A stretch of 64,000 nucleotides of DNA, taken from contig NZ_CP016614.1 of assembly GCF_013377255.1 (NCBI RefSeq), positions 1,248,501-1,312,500 of the forward strand, in the 5' to 3' direction. The notes below the pieces were generated by a model that made no database searches, was not told the origin of the DNA, and was given only the letters and a program-made list of their open reading frames with translations. The position numbers were made by a program, and so were the translations under genes. Position 1 is the first letter of the stretch, and the number at the start of each line of letters is the position of its first letter. This document shows, piece by piece, positions 53,128 through 62,272 of the stretch. The stretch is from Mannheimia granulomatis. Its GTDB lineage: Bacteria > Pseudomonadota > Gammaproteobacteria > Enterobacterales > Pasteurellaceae.

Positions 53128-53149
53128 CACTTGATTTAAGCAATCCAAA

Positions 53150-53231
53150 CATAAAAAAAGCCCCAGTAATTGGGGCCACTCGGAAAGCAAATTTATGTGT
53201 CAGGTTGCTAAGTACAACACTTATTTTTGTT
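53150..53231 (-). ncRNA. Candidate small RNA gene between glnS and gdhA
   Basis: The convergent glnS and gdhA genes each have their own terminator, yet a third terminator lies between: GCCCCA-GTAAT-TGGGGC (53160-53176) followed on the minus strand by T7. Upstream on the minus strand are TTGAAA (53266-53261) and TACTCT (53243-53238) with 17-base spacing, and a CRP-like site farther up. The RNA would be about 80 nt with a GTGTTG/CAACCTGACAC stem and a TTTCCGAGTGGCCCC tail. No ORF. It is not recognisably Spot 42, whose conserved 5' end is missing, although the terminator loop looks similar. Confidence 0.55.
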
Positions 53232-53303
53232 GGCTTAAGAGTAAGCGAATTTAACTTTTGTTTCAAATAGAATTTACTTGAAATATCAACCAATGTTTAA
53301 ATT

Positions 53304-53319
53304 TGTGATCTGTGTCATA
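53304..53319. promoter_or_regulatory. CRP-like site upstream of the candidate small RNA
   Basis: TGTGA-N6-TCATA, nine of ten consensus bases. It lies inside the gap between two convergent genes, where neither gene could use it; only the minus-strand small RNA lies downstream (about 80 bp to its predicted start). Confidence 0.5.
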
Positions 53320-53350
53320 TTTTTTGATAACAAAACTCAAAAAATAAAAA

Positions 53351-53369
53351 GCCCTCATAGAATGAGGGC
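53351..53369 (-). terminator. Terminator of gdhA
   Basis: GCCCTCAT pairs with ATGAGGGC around AGA, with T-rich sequence following on the minus strand; 22 nt past the gdhA stop. Confidence 0.88.
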
Positions 53370-53390
53370 TAAAAAATATATACCTAAAAA

Positions 53391-54731
53391 TTAAACAATG
53401 CCTTGTTCTAACATCGCATTTGCTACTTTTTTGAAGCCTGCGATATTTGCACCATTTACATAGTTGATATAACCGTCTGCTTCAGTACCGTTTTCTACAC
53501 AGTTTTCGTGGATAGATTTCATAATATTGAATAAACGTTGATCAACTTCTTCTCTACTCCATGATAAACGGATCGCATTTTGGCTCATTTCTAAACCAGA
53601 TGTCGCAACACCACCGGCATTCGCTGCTTTACCCGGTGCATAAAGGATTTTTGCGCCAATAAACACTTCAACACCGCCTAAAGTTGTTGGCATGTTCGCA
53701 CCTTCAGATACACAAACACAGCCGTTTTTCACTAACTCTTTTGCATCTTCAGTATCTAATTCGTTTTGGGTTGCACAAGGTAATGCAATATCACACGCCA
53801 CACCCCATGGTTTTTGGCCGTCAAAGTATTGCAAACCTTCTTCCTTCGCATAAACAGATAAACGTTCACGACGCTCATTTTTAAGCACTAATAATGCGTT
53901 GAGTTGTGCTTCTGTCATACCTGAATCCGGGAATAACACATAGCCGTTAGAATCAGAAACAGTTAAGACTTTACCACCTTTTTGAATAACTTTTTCTGCT
54001 GCATATTGAGCTACGTTACCTGAACCGGAAATCACAACACGTTTACCTTCAACAGATTGTCCTCTTGTCGCTAGCATTGACTCGGCAAAGTAAACTGCAC
54101 CATAACCTGTCGCTTCCGGACGAATTAAGCTACCACCCCAAGTTAAAGATTTACCGGTTAAAACAGAGGTAAATTCATTACGCAATTTTTTGTATTGACC
54201 ATACATATAGCCGATTTCACGACCACCTACGCCGATATCGCCTGCCGGCACGTCGGTGTCTGCGCCGATGTGACGGAATAATTCGCTCATAAATGCTTGG
54301 CAAAAACGCATCACTTCCGCATCTGATTTACCTTTAGGATCGAAATCCGAACCACCTTTACCACCACCCATAGGTAATGTTGTTAATGCATTTTTGAATA
54401 CTTGTTCAAAGGCTAAGAATTTTAATACACCTAAATCCACAGTTGGGTGGAAACGGATACCGCCTTTGTATGGACCGATCGCTGAACTCATTTGTACACG
54501 ATAACCACGGTTTACTTGCACTTGACCTTTATCGTCCACCCAAGTCACGCGGAAGCTGATTACGCGCTCTGGTTCAACAATACGTTCCAATAAACCTTGT
54601 TGAGTGTATTTTGGATTTTTTGCTAAGAATGGACCTAAAGAACCAAATACTTCTTCAACTGCTTGATGGAAAGGTGCTTGGTTAGGATCACGTTGTTTGA
54701 TTTTTTGGAAAAGTGCGTTTAAATCGCTCAT
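53391..54731 (-). CDS. gdhA: NADP-specific glutamate dehydrogenase
   Basis: Hexameric glutamate dehydrogenase that assimilates ammonium onto 2-oxoglutarate. Seen: GPYKGGIRFHPTVDLG, catalytic Lys in PMGGGKGGSDFDPKGKS, DVPAGDIGVGGREIGYM, and the nucleotide loop SGSGNVAQYAAEK. 446 aa is standard for the NADP enzyme. Well-spaced GAGT-type ribosome-binding site before the ATG. Confidence 0.97.
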   Translation of the reverse strand: MSDLNALFQKIKQRDPNQAPFHQAVEEVFGSLGPFLAKNPKYTQQGLLERIVEPERVISFRVTWVDDKGQVQVNRGYRVQMSSAIGPYKGGIRFHPTVDLGVLKFLAFEQVFKNALTTLPMGGGKGGSDFDPKGKSDAEVMRFCQAFMSELFRHIGADTDVPAGDIGVGGREIGYMYGQYKKLRNEFTSVLTGKSLTWGGSLIRPEATGYGAVYFAESMLATRGQSVEGKRVVISGSGNVAQYAAEKVIQKGGKVLTVSDSNGYVLFPDSGMTEAQLNALLVLKNERRERLSVYAKEEGLQYFDGQKPWGVACDIALPCATQNELDTEDAKELVKNGCVCVSEGANMPTTLGGVEVFIGAKILYAPGKAANAGGVATSGLEMSQNAIRLSWSREEVDQRLFNIMKSIHENCVENGTEADGYINYVNGANIAGFKKVANAMLEQGIV

Positions 54732-54880
54732 TCTAGACTCCTGATTTTATTTTGATGTTGTGTATTTAAGATGGTGTAAGTCTAGCAAGCTATTAGAAAT
54801 TTTAAAAGAATAAATTAGAAAAATTTATCCAAAAATAAGAAAAATCAAGTCAAAAGCTTAATTATTATACAAAAAACAGA

Positions 54881-54907
54881 AAACCCACCTCTTTTGGAAG
54901 TGGGTTT
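54881..54907 (-). terminator. Terminator of bamE
   Basis: AAACCCAC pairs with GTGGGTTT; T-rich sequence follows on the minus strand. Confidence 0.8.
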
Positions 54908-54930
54908 GAGAATAAATTCATGCTTAATTA

Positions 54931-55263
54931 CTACTGTTTCGCTTTACTATCATCAATTTTTGAAACTAGCCCTTTCGTATCAAAATAGACAAACAAATTA
55001 CGTTGTTCAGGTTCTTTATAACCTTCACGCTTGATAAAAACATAATCCCAACGATGAGTATCAAAAATATTTTTAAGCATTGGTGTACCAAGTAAATACT
55101 CCACTTGCTCAGAAGTCATACCAACACGTAATTGATCAATTTTATCTTGCTCTAAATAGTTACCTTGTGGCACATCAATACGATACACCACTTTCTCAAC
55201 CGTTGAGCAAGCAGTAATACTCATTGCAACGAACATTGCTGCTAAAAGAGATTTCATTTTCAT
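54931..55263 (-). CDS. bamE: Outer-membrane assembly lipoprotein BamE
   Basis: Small lipoprotein of the BAM complex. Lipoprotein signal with lipobox SITAC at residues 15-19, then the family core YRIDVPQGNYLEQDKIDQL, RVGMTSEQVEYLLGTPM and WDYVF. 110 aa. AAGGTTAATAT precedes the ATG. yejK lies upstream on the same strand. Confidence 0.95.
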   Translation of the reverse strand: MKMKSLLAAMFVAMSITACSTVEKVVYRIDVPQGNYLEQDKIDQLRVGMTSEQVEYLLGTPMLKNIFDTHRWDYVFIKREGYKEPEQRNLFVYFDTKGLVSKIDDSKAKQ

Positions 55264-55329
55264 ATATTAACCTTTTGACTATATCAATGTAGATATTTGA
55301 ATAATACCTAAACTAATAAAAATTTTCCA

Positions 55330-56331
55330 TTATTTATTACGCTCAAGCTGATCACGTAAATTTGCAGGTAATCCTTTGATTGTCAAAGTATCGTTTAGTT
55401 CATCCCAAATCAATCGCTCACCCAATAATTGAGCATCAAAGCTAATTGTAACCCCTTTGCCTGAACCCGAATATTTAGTTAATGCTTTTAAAGTACTACG
55501 CATTGGTGGAATACTTTCCTCTAAGCCATAAGCTTCATTTTGGGTAAATTGAACAAACTCCACTTCATTTAAAGTAGGAAGCACCTGTGAAATCTCATTT
55601 AAAGCAATTTCTTCGCCGCTATTGATCTGCTCCTTGCAATAATCAAAGACTTGCTTTTTCACTTCCCTTGTTTGTGGAGCAGATAATTCACCTTGCTCAC
55701 AATAATCATTGACTGCTTGTAATAAAGTTTGATTTTGAACTTGAGGATTAAACCCTTCTTCCGCACTTAAAAAGTCCATAAAGAAATCAGCAATTCTACG
55801 ACCTACCCGCCCTTTCACAAAGGTTAAATAACGATTAGATTGTGAATCAATTTTCAGCTCGGTTAAATTAATACGGCAGGCAATATCATATTGCGAAATT
55901 TCTAAATATTGAGTACGTTTTACTTCTAACTGATCATCAACCAACATTGAGCTACGACTATCAATTAAAGCGATAAATAAATATTCGGTTGCTAAAAATG
56001 TATAGCGGCAAAGAATAAAGGTACCACCATCTGCAAAAGGGTATTTAATTAACTCTGCCGCCAACATTTTGGCACAACTGTGGCTAAAAGGTAAAAAATC
56101 AATTTCCTTCTCTAATAAACGATTAAGTTGCTGAGCAAATACAGATTCGGGCTTAAATAAACCGTATGCTTTCGCTTTGGTTTGATAGGCTTGATGTAAT
56201 TGCAACATCATTTGATCAACCTCAGCTGAAATATCTAATAAATTCTCACGTAACAAGGTCTTTAATTCCGGGGACTCCCCATCTGTTTTTTGTAGTTGAT
56301 GTAATACAATTTCTGAAACATTAATGCTCAT
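55330..56331 (-). CDS. yejK: Nucleoid-associated protein YejK/NdpA
   Basis: 37-kDa nucleoid-associated protein of conserved but poorly understood role. Begins MSINVSEIVLHQLQKTDG, with FLYLxLI-like middle and FMDFLSAEEGFNPQVQNQTL; 333 aa is typical. AAGGAATAGCAT precedes the ATG. Divergent from ridA. Confidence 0.92.
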   Translation of the reverse strand: MSINVSEIVLHQLQKTDGESPELKTLLRENLLDISAEVDQMMLQLHQAYQTKAKAYGLFKPESVFAQQLNRLLEKEIDFLPFSHSCAKMLAAELIKYPFADGGTFILCRYTFLATEYLFIALIDSRSSMLVDDQLEVKRTQYLEISQYDIACRINLTELKIDSQSNRYLTFVKGRVGRRIADFFMDFLSAEEGFNPQVQNQTLLQAVNDYCEQGELSAPQTREVKKQVFDYCKEQINSGEEIALNEISQVLPTLNEVEFVQFTQNEAYGLEESIPPMRSTLKALTKYSGSGKGVTISFDAQLLGERLIWDELNDTLTIKGLPANLRDQLERNK

Positions 56332-56410
56332 TTATGCTATTCCTTTATTCCAAATCATAGGAAAAGATATTATCATTAATCCACTTATTTTTCATTAATA
56401 GGAGTAACAG

Positions 56411-56797
56411 ATGACAACTATCCACACCGAAAACGCCCCTGCAGCAATCGGTCCTTATGTACAAGCAGTTGATTTAGGCAATATGGTGCTAACTTCCGGA
56501 CAAATCCCGGTCAATCCCCAAACAGGTGAGATCCCAACTGATATTGCACAGCAAACCCGTCAATCACTAGAGAATGTGAAAGCCATTATTGAGCAAGCAG
56601 GTCTTACTGTTGCAGATATTGTAAAAACCACTGTATTTGTTAAAGATCTCAACGCTTTTGCAACCGTTAATGCTGAATATGAAGCTTTTTTCCGTGAAAA
56701 TGGCCACCCAGCCTTCCCAGCTCGCTCTTGTGTAGAAGTCGCTCGCTTACCTAAAGATGTTGGGATAGAAATTGAAGCGATTGCTGCTCGCTTATAA
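56411..56797 (+). CDS. ridA: 2-iminobutanoate/2-iminopropanoate deaminase
   Basis: RidA/YjgF protein that removes reactive enamine/imine intermediates formed by PLP enzymes. Seen: IGPYVQAVDLGNMVLTSGQIP, the substrate Arg in FPARSCVEVARLPKDV and Glu near the end. 128 aa. AATAGGAGT precedes the ATG. pgeF follows after 31 nt, an uptake signal in between. Confidence 0.95.
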   Translation: MTTIHTENAPAAIGPYVQAVDLGNMVLTSGQIPVNPQTGEIPTDIAQQTRQSLENVKAIIEQAGLTVADIVKTTVFVKDLNAFATVNAEYEAFFRENGHPAFPARSCVEVARLPKDVGIEIEAIAARL

Positions 56798-56828
56798 CAA
56801 GCGGTCATTTTGTTGAGATTTTTTGCAA

Positions 56829-57566
56829 ATGGACAAAATTATTCCTAATTGGACCGCCCCTCAACGCATTCAGGCGTTCACTACAGTCAGAAACGGTGGT
56901 GTCAGCAAAGCCCCTTTCGACAGTTTCAACTTAGGTAGCCACGTTAATGATAATATTAATGACGTGCTACAAAACCGCAAACTGTTGGTAGAGAAATTTC
57001 AATTACCTCACATGCCGCTGTTTTTAACACAAACGCATAGTACCAGAGTGATTCGATTACCCTATTCAGGCAATGACCTTGAAGCAGATGCTGTTTATAC
57101 CAATCAGCCAAACCAAGTCTGCCTAATTATGACGGCAGATTGCTTACCGGCGTTATTCGTGAGCGAAGACGGTAAAGAAATCGCAGCCGCTCACGCAGGC
57201 TGGCGTGGTTTATGTGATGGCGTGCTAGAGGCAACTGTTGCAGAATTTGCCTGCAAGCCCACTAATATTTCTGTTTGGTTAGGACCGGCTATCGGGCCAA
57301 ACGCCTTTCAGGTTGGAATCGATGTAATTGAACAATTTTGTGCCTTTGATCCAGATGCAAAAGAAGCCTTTATTAAAGATACCTCTACAAGCGGTAAGTT
57401 TTTAGGAAATCTTTACCAAATCGCAAAACAGCGATTAAACAAACTCGGCATTATCAATATTTGGGGAGGAGAACATTGCACTTACACCGAAAAAGAACAA
57501 TTTTTCTCTTACCGCCGAGATAAACAGACAGGACGGATGGCAAGCCTCATTTGGCGAGAGGAATAA
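56829..57566 (+). CDS. pgeF: Purine nucleoside phosphorylase-like/peptidoglycan editing factor (YfiH)
   Basis: Laccase-domain (DUF152) protein; E. coli YfiH limits mis-incorporation of serine into peptidoglycan, and relatives act on purine nucleosides. Metal-binding residues: H in TQTHSTRVIRL, C in MTADCLPALF and H in AAAHAGWRGL. 245 aa from the ATG at 56829; a TTG at 56823 is an alternative. No clear ribosome-binding site, the leader being an uptake signal with TTTTTTGCAAA. Confidence 0.9.
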   Translation: MDKIIPNWTAPQRIQAFTTVRNGGVSKAPFDSFNLGSHVNDNINDVLQNRKLLVEKFQLPHMPLFLTQTHSTRVIRLPYSGNDLEADAVYTNQPNQVCLIMTADCLPALFVSEDGKEIAAAHAGWRGLCDGVLEATVAEFACKPTNISVWLGPAIGPNAFQVGIDVIEQFCAFDPDAKEAFIKDTSTSGKFLGNLYQIAKQRLNKLGIINIWGGEHCTYTEKEQFFSYRRDKQTGRMASLIWREE

Positions 57567-57655
57567 CGCCCCATTCTCGTTCAATAATTAGCCGAGTAAT
57601 CATCTAACACTAGACGAATACTCGGTTTTTCTCTATAATCCAATCCACTTTTTCT

Positions 57656-57731
57656 CCCCCCATAGCTCAGTGGTTAGAGCAGGCGACTCATAATCGCTTG
57701 GTCGCTGGTTCAAGTCCGGCTGGGGGGACCA
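57656..57731 (+). tRNA. ileX: tRNA-Ile (anticodon CAU, lysidine type)
   Basis: 76-nt cloverleaf with encoded CCA. Acceptor CCCCCCA/TGGGGGG, D stem GCTC/GAGC, anticodon stem GGCGA/TCGCT with loop CTCATAA, T stem GCTGG/CCGGC. Anticodon CAT could mean Met, but the anticodon arm and D arm (CAGGCGACTCATAATCGCTT) match the minor isoleucine tRNA of E. coli (reads AUA after TilS modification) and not elongator or initiator Met. All six leading acceptor pairs are C-G, unlike E. coli. Confidence 0.92.
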
Positions 57732-57855
57732 TTCAAGCATTTCTTATTGTCTTACATTGTCGCAAACTCATTATTAAATCAATGAGTTACATCATTTTAT
57801 AGTCTTTTATTGTCTCTTTTGGTTGTAGTCAGTCTTACTCTTTGTGCTCCCTAAA

Positions 57856-57894
57856 ATGATCCCTATTTTGAAAATGGGAAAAAATAGGGATCAT
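57856..57894. repeat. Perfect 14-bp inverted repeat downstream of the tRNA
   Basis: ATGATCCCTATTTT and AAAATAGGGATCAT with an 11-base spacer. It is the only notable structure in the otherwise featureless ~280 nt between the tRNA and hpt; no T run, no ORF. Possibly a protein-binding dyad or a scar of integration near the tRNA. Confidence 0.7.
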
Positions 57895-58012
57895 AAAGTC
57901 CGTTAAAACCTTTTAAGCCAAAGCCCTAACGCTTTTTTATATCGATTTTATTGCAATAAGCTGCTTATTTCAGAAAAAAGCAGCTTACCTACACTAGGCT
58001 TTATTTTTCTAT

Positions 58013-58552
58013 TTATTCATCAATTACCACTTTACCAATGTAATCTAAATGACGGTATTTTTGCGCATAATCAATGCCATAACCTACAACAAACTCATCT
58101 GGAATTTCAAAACCGACCCATTTTACAGGCACATCAACTTCACGGCGAGAGGGTTTATCCAATAAGGTACAAATCGCTAATGAATTCGGTTCACGTAGTT
58201 TGAGAATTTCCCCTACCTTTCCTAAGGTAAATCCGGTATCAATAATATCTTCTACAATTAATACATCTTTACCACAAATTTCCCCATCTAAATCTTTTAA
58301 GATTTTTACATCACGGCTGGACTCAGTGCTGTTTCCATAGCTAGAGGCAGTTAAAAAATCTACTTCCACCGGTAAGTCTAAAAGCCTCACTAAATCTGCC
58401 ATAAACATAAAAGATCCTCGAAGTAAGCCAACTACAACCAGATTTTTACAATCATTTTGTTGATAGTGACGGTTGATCTCTTTCGCTAATTCTTCAATAC
58501 GATTTAGCACTTCGTCTTTTGAATGTAGAATGTCAATATGATGTTTTTTCAT
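58013..58552 (-). CDS. hpt: Hypoxanthine phosphoribosyltransferase
   Basis: Purine salvage enzyme making IMP/GMP from hypoxanthine/guanine and PRPP. PRPP motif VLIVEDIIDTGFTL, N-terminal LLRGSFMFMADLVR and C-terminal WVGFEIPDEFVVGYGIDY. 179 aa from the ATG at 58552, set by GGAGG; the longer frame is unsupported. Confidence 0.95.
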   Translation of the reverse strand: MKKHHIDILHSKDEVLNRIEELAKEINRHYQQNDCKNLVVVGLLRGSFMFMADLVRLLDLPVEVDFLTASSYGNSTESSRDVKILKDLDGEICGKDVLIVEDIIDTGFTLGKVGEILKLREPNSLAICTLLDKPSRREVDVPVKWVGFEIPDEFVVGYGIDYAQKYRHLDYIGKVVIDE

Positions 58553-58624
58553 TGATGCCTCCAAATAATTTTGATTACAAGCGGTAATAATTTACGATTT
58601 TTTTGCATAATAATGGGAAAAGAT

Positions 58625-59974
58625 TTATTCTCCCGATACTTTCATGTTCTCTAATAAAATCGAGCCCGTCTGAATATTAGAACGATGTTCGATATCATCT
58701 CCCACTGCAACGATATTTTTATACATTTCTTGTAATTGCCCTGCAATGGTAATTTCTGCGACCGGATATTGAATTTCACCATTTTCTACCCAGAAGCCCG
58801 CAGCTCCTCGAGAATATTCCCCTGTTACACTATTAATTGCCGAACCTAGCATTTCCGTTACTAATAAACCTGTTCCCATTTCTTTTAAGAGTGTATTTAA
58901 ACCACCTGTGCAGCTTGGTTTGACTAACCAGTTATGAATTCCACCTGCATGGCCGGTGCTTTTAAGTCCCATTTTTCTGCCGGAATAGCTGGTCATTAAA
59001 TAGGTTTGTAGCACGCCATCGGTAATGATTTCACGATCTTGAGTGATAACCCCTTCGCTATCAAACGCCGATGAAGCCAACTGACGTAATAAATGCGGAC
59101 GTTCTGAAATCTCAAACCACTTAGGTAAAATCTGCTCGCCTAATTTATCTAATAAAAAACTGGATTTGCGGTATAAAGCACCACCACTAATCGCTCCGGC
59201 TAAATGCCCAACTAAACCAGTTGCCACATCATTATAAAAAATCACCGGCATTTTCGCGGTTTTAATACGCTGAGGATTTAGGCGATCAACTGCTTTAATT
59301 GCTGCTTGTTGCCCCACCCATTTTGCTGATTGTAACTTATCAAACTCTCGGGAAATTGTATATTCATAGTCACGTTCAAGCTGATCTTCATAGGCAGAAA
59401 TCACACTGCAAGAAAGTGAATAACGGCTTGAAAGGTAGCTTTGCAACATGCCATGGGTATTACCGTAAACCCGAATTCCACTATGAGAATTAAAGGTAGC
59501 CCCCTCGCTATTGACGATATTTTCATCTGCATTTAACGAATAATGCTCTGTCTCAACCGCAAGTTGCACAGCTTGATCAACTGAAATATCCGCTTGGTGA
59601 TAAAGATCTAAATCCGGTGCAGTAAATGCCATAATCTCTTTATCCGCCAGCCCTGAGCAATTATCTTCTGAAGTATATTTTGCAATAGCCAAGGCAGACT
59701 CTACCGTTTTTTGAATAGACTCCGGCTGTAAATCAGAGGTAGAGGCATTCCCTTTACGCTTTCCCAAATAAACAGAAATACCGAGAGAACCGTCATTATT
59801 AAACTCAATATTTTCCACTTGCTCCAAACGGCTTGATACAGAAAGACCTGCTACTTTAGTCACGCCAACTTCCGCTTCCGCCCCAAATTTTTTTGCAAAA
59901 TTTAACGCAAATTCGACCGCTTGCCTTAATTCTATTTCTTGCTGTTGAAGTTCTTGCTTGTTTGTAATTGACAT
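58625..59974 (-). CDS. pmbA: Metalloprotease PmbA (TldE)
   Basis: TldD/TldE family subunit, used with TldD to process small peptides such as microcin B17 precursors and degrade unfolded peptides. Core: VEFALNFAKKFGAEAEVGV, YSRGAAGFWVENGEI and the GNI-type ending SNIQTGSILLENM. 449 aa. Divergent from yjgA. Two uptake-like segments lie within the first 30 codons. Confidence 0.93.
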   Translation of the reverse strand: MSITNKQELQQQEIELRQAVEFALNFAKKFGAEAEVGVTKVAGLSVSSRLEQVENIEFNNDGSLGISVYLGKRKGNASTSDLQPESIQKTVESALAIAKYTSEDNCSGLADKEIMAFTAPDLDLYHQADISVDQAVQLAVETEHYSLNADENIVNSEGATFNSHSGIRVYGNTHGMLQSYLSSRYSLSCSVISAYEDQLERDYEYTISREFDKLQSAKWVGQQAAIKAVDRLNPQRIKTAKMPVIFYNDVATGLVGHLAGAISGGALYRKSSFLLDKLGEQILPKWFEISERPHLLRQLASSAFDSEGVITQDREIITDGVLQTYLMTSYSGRKMGLKSTGHAGGIHNWLVKPSCTGGLNTLLKEMGTGLLVTEMLGSAINSVTGEYSRGAAGFWVENGEIQYPVAEITIAGQLQEMYKNIVAVGDDIEHRSNIQTGSILLENMKVSGE

Positions 59975-60078
59975 TCTTTTTCCACTTTAGTGATTTCAAA
60001 ACTGTTGGAATATATTCTAACTCAAATTTCTGTTAGAATAGGGCATTTTTTATCGAATAAAATTATAAAGGATAAATA

Positions 60079-60609
60079 ATGGCTAAAAAACGTAGTAAAA
60101 ATGAGATCGATTGGACAGATGAGGAAGAAGAAATCATCTGGGTCAGTAAAAGTGAAATCAAGCGTGATTCCGAGCAGCTAAAAAAAGTGGGAGCAGAATT
60201 AATTGAATTAACCCCACAAAATTTAGAAAAGATCCCATTAGACGATGATCTCAAAGAGGCTATCAAACAGGCTCAAGGCTTTAAATTAGAAGCCCGCCGC
60301 CGCCAAATTCAATTTATTGGCAAGTTACTGAGAAACCGCGATCCTGAGCCCATTCAAGAAGCGTTGGATAAAGTGAAAAACCGCCACAATCAACAACAAG
60401 CTTTATTACATAAGTTAGAATTAGTTCGGGATCAATTAATTACCATGGGCGATGCTTCATTAAATCATTTATTGGAAGAATACCCACAATTAGATCGCCA
60501 GCATTTACGCAACTTAATTCGTGGTGCAGTAAAAGAACGTGAAGCCAATAAACCGGCAAAAAATTATCGTGAAATTTATCAATATTTAAAAACAGAAATT
60601 GCAGAGTGA
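60079..60609 (+). CDS. darP: Dual-action ribosomal maturation protein DarP (YjgA)
   Basis: Associates with the 50S subunit and promotes its late maturation. Acidic N-terminus (IDWTDEEEEIIWVSKSEIKRD), then LELTPQNL-like IELTPQNLEKIPL, EARRRQIQFIGKLLR and QLDRQHLRNLIRGAVKE. 176 aa. Its stop overlaps the start of the next gene (TGATG), suggesting coupling. Confidence 0.93.
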   Translation: MAKKRSKNEIDWTDEEEEIIWVSKSEIKRDSEQLKKVGAELIELTPQNLEKIPLDDDLKEAIKQAQGFKLEARRRQIQFIGKLLRNRDPEPIQEALDKVKNRHNQQQALLHKLELVRDQLITMGDASLNHLLEEYPQLDRQHLRNLIRGAVKEREANKPAKNYREIYQYLKTEIAE

Positions 60610-60986
60610 TGACTATGGATTACCTATCAACCATTATTAAAGCCCATTTCGGCTTAGCTTATATTAGTTTAGTGTTACTATTAACTCGTGGGGCGCTATC
60701 TGCCAAAATGGTCGATTGGCGACAATATAAAATCTTGCGTATTGCTCCTCATATGGTGGATACGTTTTTATTACTGAGCGGTTTTGCTATTGTCGGTATT
60801 TTTCTTTCCTATGAATTTTTCACCTTAGAGCAATTCAGTTGGTTATTACCTAAATTATTGTTTATTGTGCTGTATGTAGTTTTCGCTACTAAAGCATTTA
60901 AAAAAGGACAAGCCTTTTCCTTAAAACATTACTTGCTTGCGGTAGTCTCTTTTATGCTCGTAATGCTTACAGCCACACTTCACTAA
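60609..60986 (+). CDS. sirB2: SirB2-family inner-membrane protein
   Basis: 125 aa with four hydrophobic helices and the family N-terminus (HFGLAYISLVLLLTRGAL; KILRIAPHMVDTFLLLSGFAI). Function unknown beyond the name given from Salmonella. Starts at ATG 60609 overlapping the darP stop, or at 60615. DUF554-like gene follows after 8 nt. Confidence 0.88.
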   Translation: MTMDYLSTIIKAHFGLAYISLVLLLTRGALSAKMVDWRQYKILRIAPHMVDTFLLLSGFAIVGIFLSYEFFTLEQFSWLLPKLLFIVLYVVFATKAFKKGQAFSLKHYLLAVVSFMLVMLTATLH

Positions 60987-60994
60987 AGGTAAAT

Positions 60995-61708
60995 ATGATT
61001 GGTCCTTTTGTGAACGCCGGTGCTGTGATTTTAGGTGGTATTTTAGGCGCCTATTTAGGCAGCCGACTACCAGAAAGACTGCGTACTACTCTGCCCTTAA
61101 TTTTTGGCTTATGCTGTTTTGGCTTAGGCATAATGCTGACCAACGCAGTCCAAAATATGTCAGCAGTGGTGCTTGCCTTGATTACCGGAACTATTATCGG
61201 CGAGTTAATTTACCTAGAAAAACTGATTGGAAATGCAGCTGGATCTGTGCGAGGATTAATTGATAGATTTCTTCCACCTGTCCATAATATTTCGCAAGAG
61301 GAATTTTTGGAAAAATTTATTGCGATTCTTGTACTGTTTTGTGTGAGTGGCACCGGCATTTTTGGTGCAATGAAAGAAGGAATGACAGGCGATCCTACTA
61401 TCCTTTACATCAAATCTATTTTAGATTTCTTCACCGCAATGATTTTTGCAGCTACACTAGGTTATGCAGTCACAACTATTGCTATCCCACTAGTCCTTAT
61501 TCAAGGAATTTTAGTATTATTAGCAACCGTGATTATGCCACTTACTACGGCAAATATGATGGCAGATTTCTCGGCAGTGGGTGGCTTACTACTCTTTGCT
61601 ACCGGTTTTCGCATTTGTGGCATTAAAATGTTCCCGGTTGCTAATATGCTACCGGCACTACTTTTAGCAATGCCGATTTCTTATTTATGGGAATATTTTA
61701 TTAAATGA
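60995..61708 (+). CDS. DUF554 (YqgA-like) membrane protein
   Basis: 237 aa, about seven hydrophobic helices. N-terminus IGPFVNAGAVILGGILGAYLG and the motif FCVSGTGIFGAMKEGMTGD are characteristic of DUF554. Possible transporter; no substrate known. Its last four bases overlap the ubiX start (ATGA), implying coupling. Confidence 0.9.
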   Translation: MIGPFVNAGAVILGGILGAYLGSRLPERLRTTLPLIFGLCCFGLGIMLTNAVQNMSAVVLALITGTIIGELIYLEKLIGNAAGSVRGLIDRFLPPVHNISQEEFLEKFIAILVLFCVSGTGIFGAMKEGMTGDPTILYIKSILDFFTAMIFAATLGYAVTTIAIPLVLIQGILVLLATVIMPLTTANMMADFSAVGGLLLFATGFRICGIKMFPVANMLPALLLAMPISYLWEYFIK

Positions 61709-62271
61709 CAAAACAACGGATTATTGTAGGGATAAGCGGGGCAAGTGGCTTTCAATACGGCTATAAAGCCTTAGAGCTACTCAAGCCTTTCGCAAACATT
61801 GAAACCCATTTAGTAATTACAAAAGGGGCAGAAATGACGCGCAGTTTAGAAACCTGCTACACCCGAGAAGAAATCCTTGCATTAGCCGATGAAGTCCATT
61901 CCATTCAAAATATTGGAGCCAGCATCGCCAGCGGCTCCTTTAAAACCGCAGGGATGATTATCGCTCCTTGTTCTATGCGAACTTTATCGTCCATCGCTCA
62001 TGGATTTAGTGATAATCTCCTTACCCGCGCAGCAGATGTGGTACTGAAAGAACGCCGCAAGTTAGTCTTGATGATAAGAGAAGCCCCACTCAATCTCGCT
62101 CATATTGAGAATATGCGAAAAGTAACCGAAATGGGCGGTATTGTCTTCCCGCCAATTCCTGCATTTTACCAAAAACCAACCAGTCTTGATGAAATGGTAA
62201 CGCATAGCGTTGCTCACGCTCTTTCGCTGTTAGACATTGAAATTCCTAATATTCCACATTGGGGGGAATGA
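61705..62271 (+). CDS. ubiX: Flavin prenyltransferase UbiX
   Basis: Makes prenylated FMN, cofactor for UbiD decarboxylase in ubiquinone synthesis. GISGASGFQYGYKAL, GASIASGSFKTAGMIIAPCSMRT (in adjoining parts) and EAPLNLAHIENM with the REAP/L motif. 188 aa. Starts within the last codon of the DUF554 gene. Confidence 0.95.
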   Translation: MTKQRIIVGISGASGFQYGYKALELLKPFANIETHLVITKGAEMTRSLETCYTREEILALADEVHSIQNIGASIASGSFKTAGMIIAPCSMRTLSSIAHGFSDNLLTRAADVVLKERRKLVLMIREAPLNLAHIENMRKVTEMGGIVFPPIPAFYQKPTSLDEMVTHSVAHALSLLDIEIPNIPHWGE

Positions 62272-62272
62272 A

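Noticed and set aside
53150..53231. Spot 42 RNA
   Set aside because: The terminator looks alike, but the strongly conserved 5' region and the usual genomic neighbour are missing.
57656..57731. Elongator tRNA-Met
   Set aside because: Anticodon is CAU, but the anticodon stem, D arm and variable loop match the lysidine-modified minor isoleucine tRNA.
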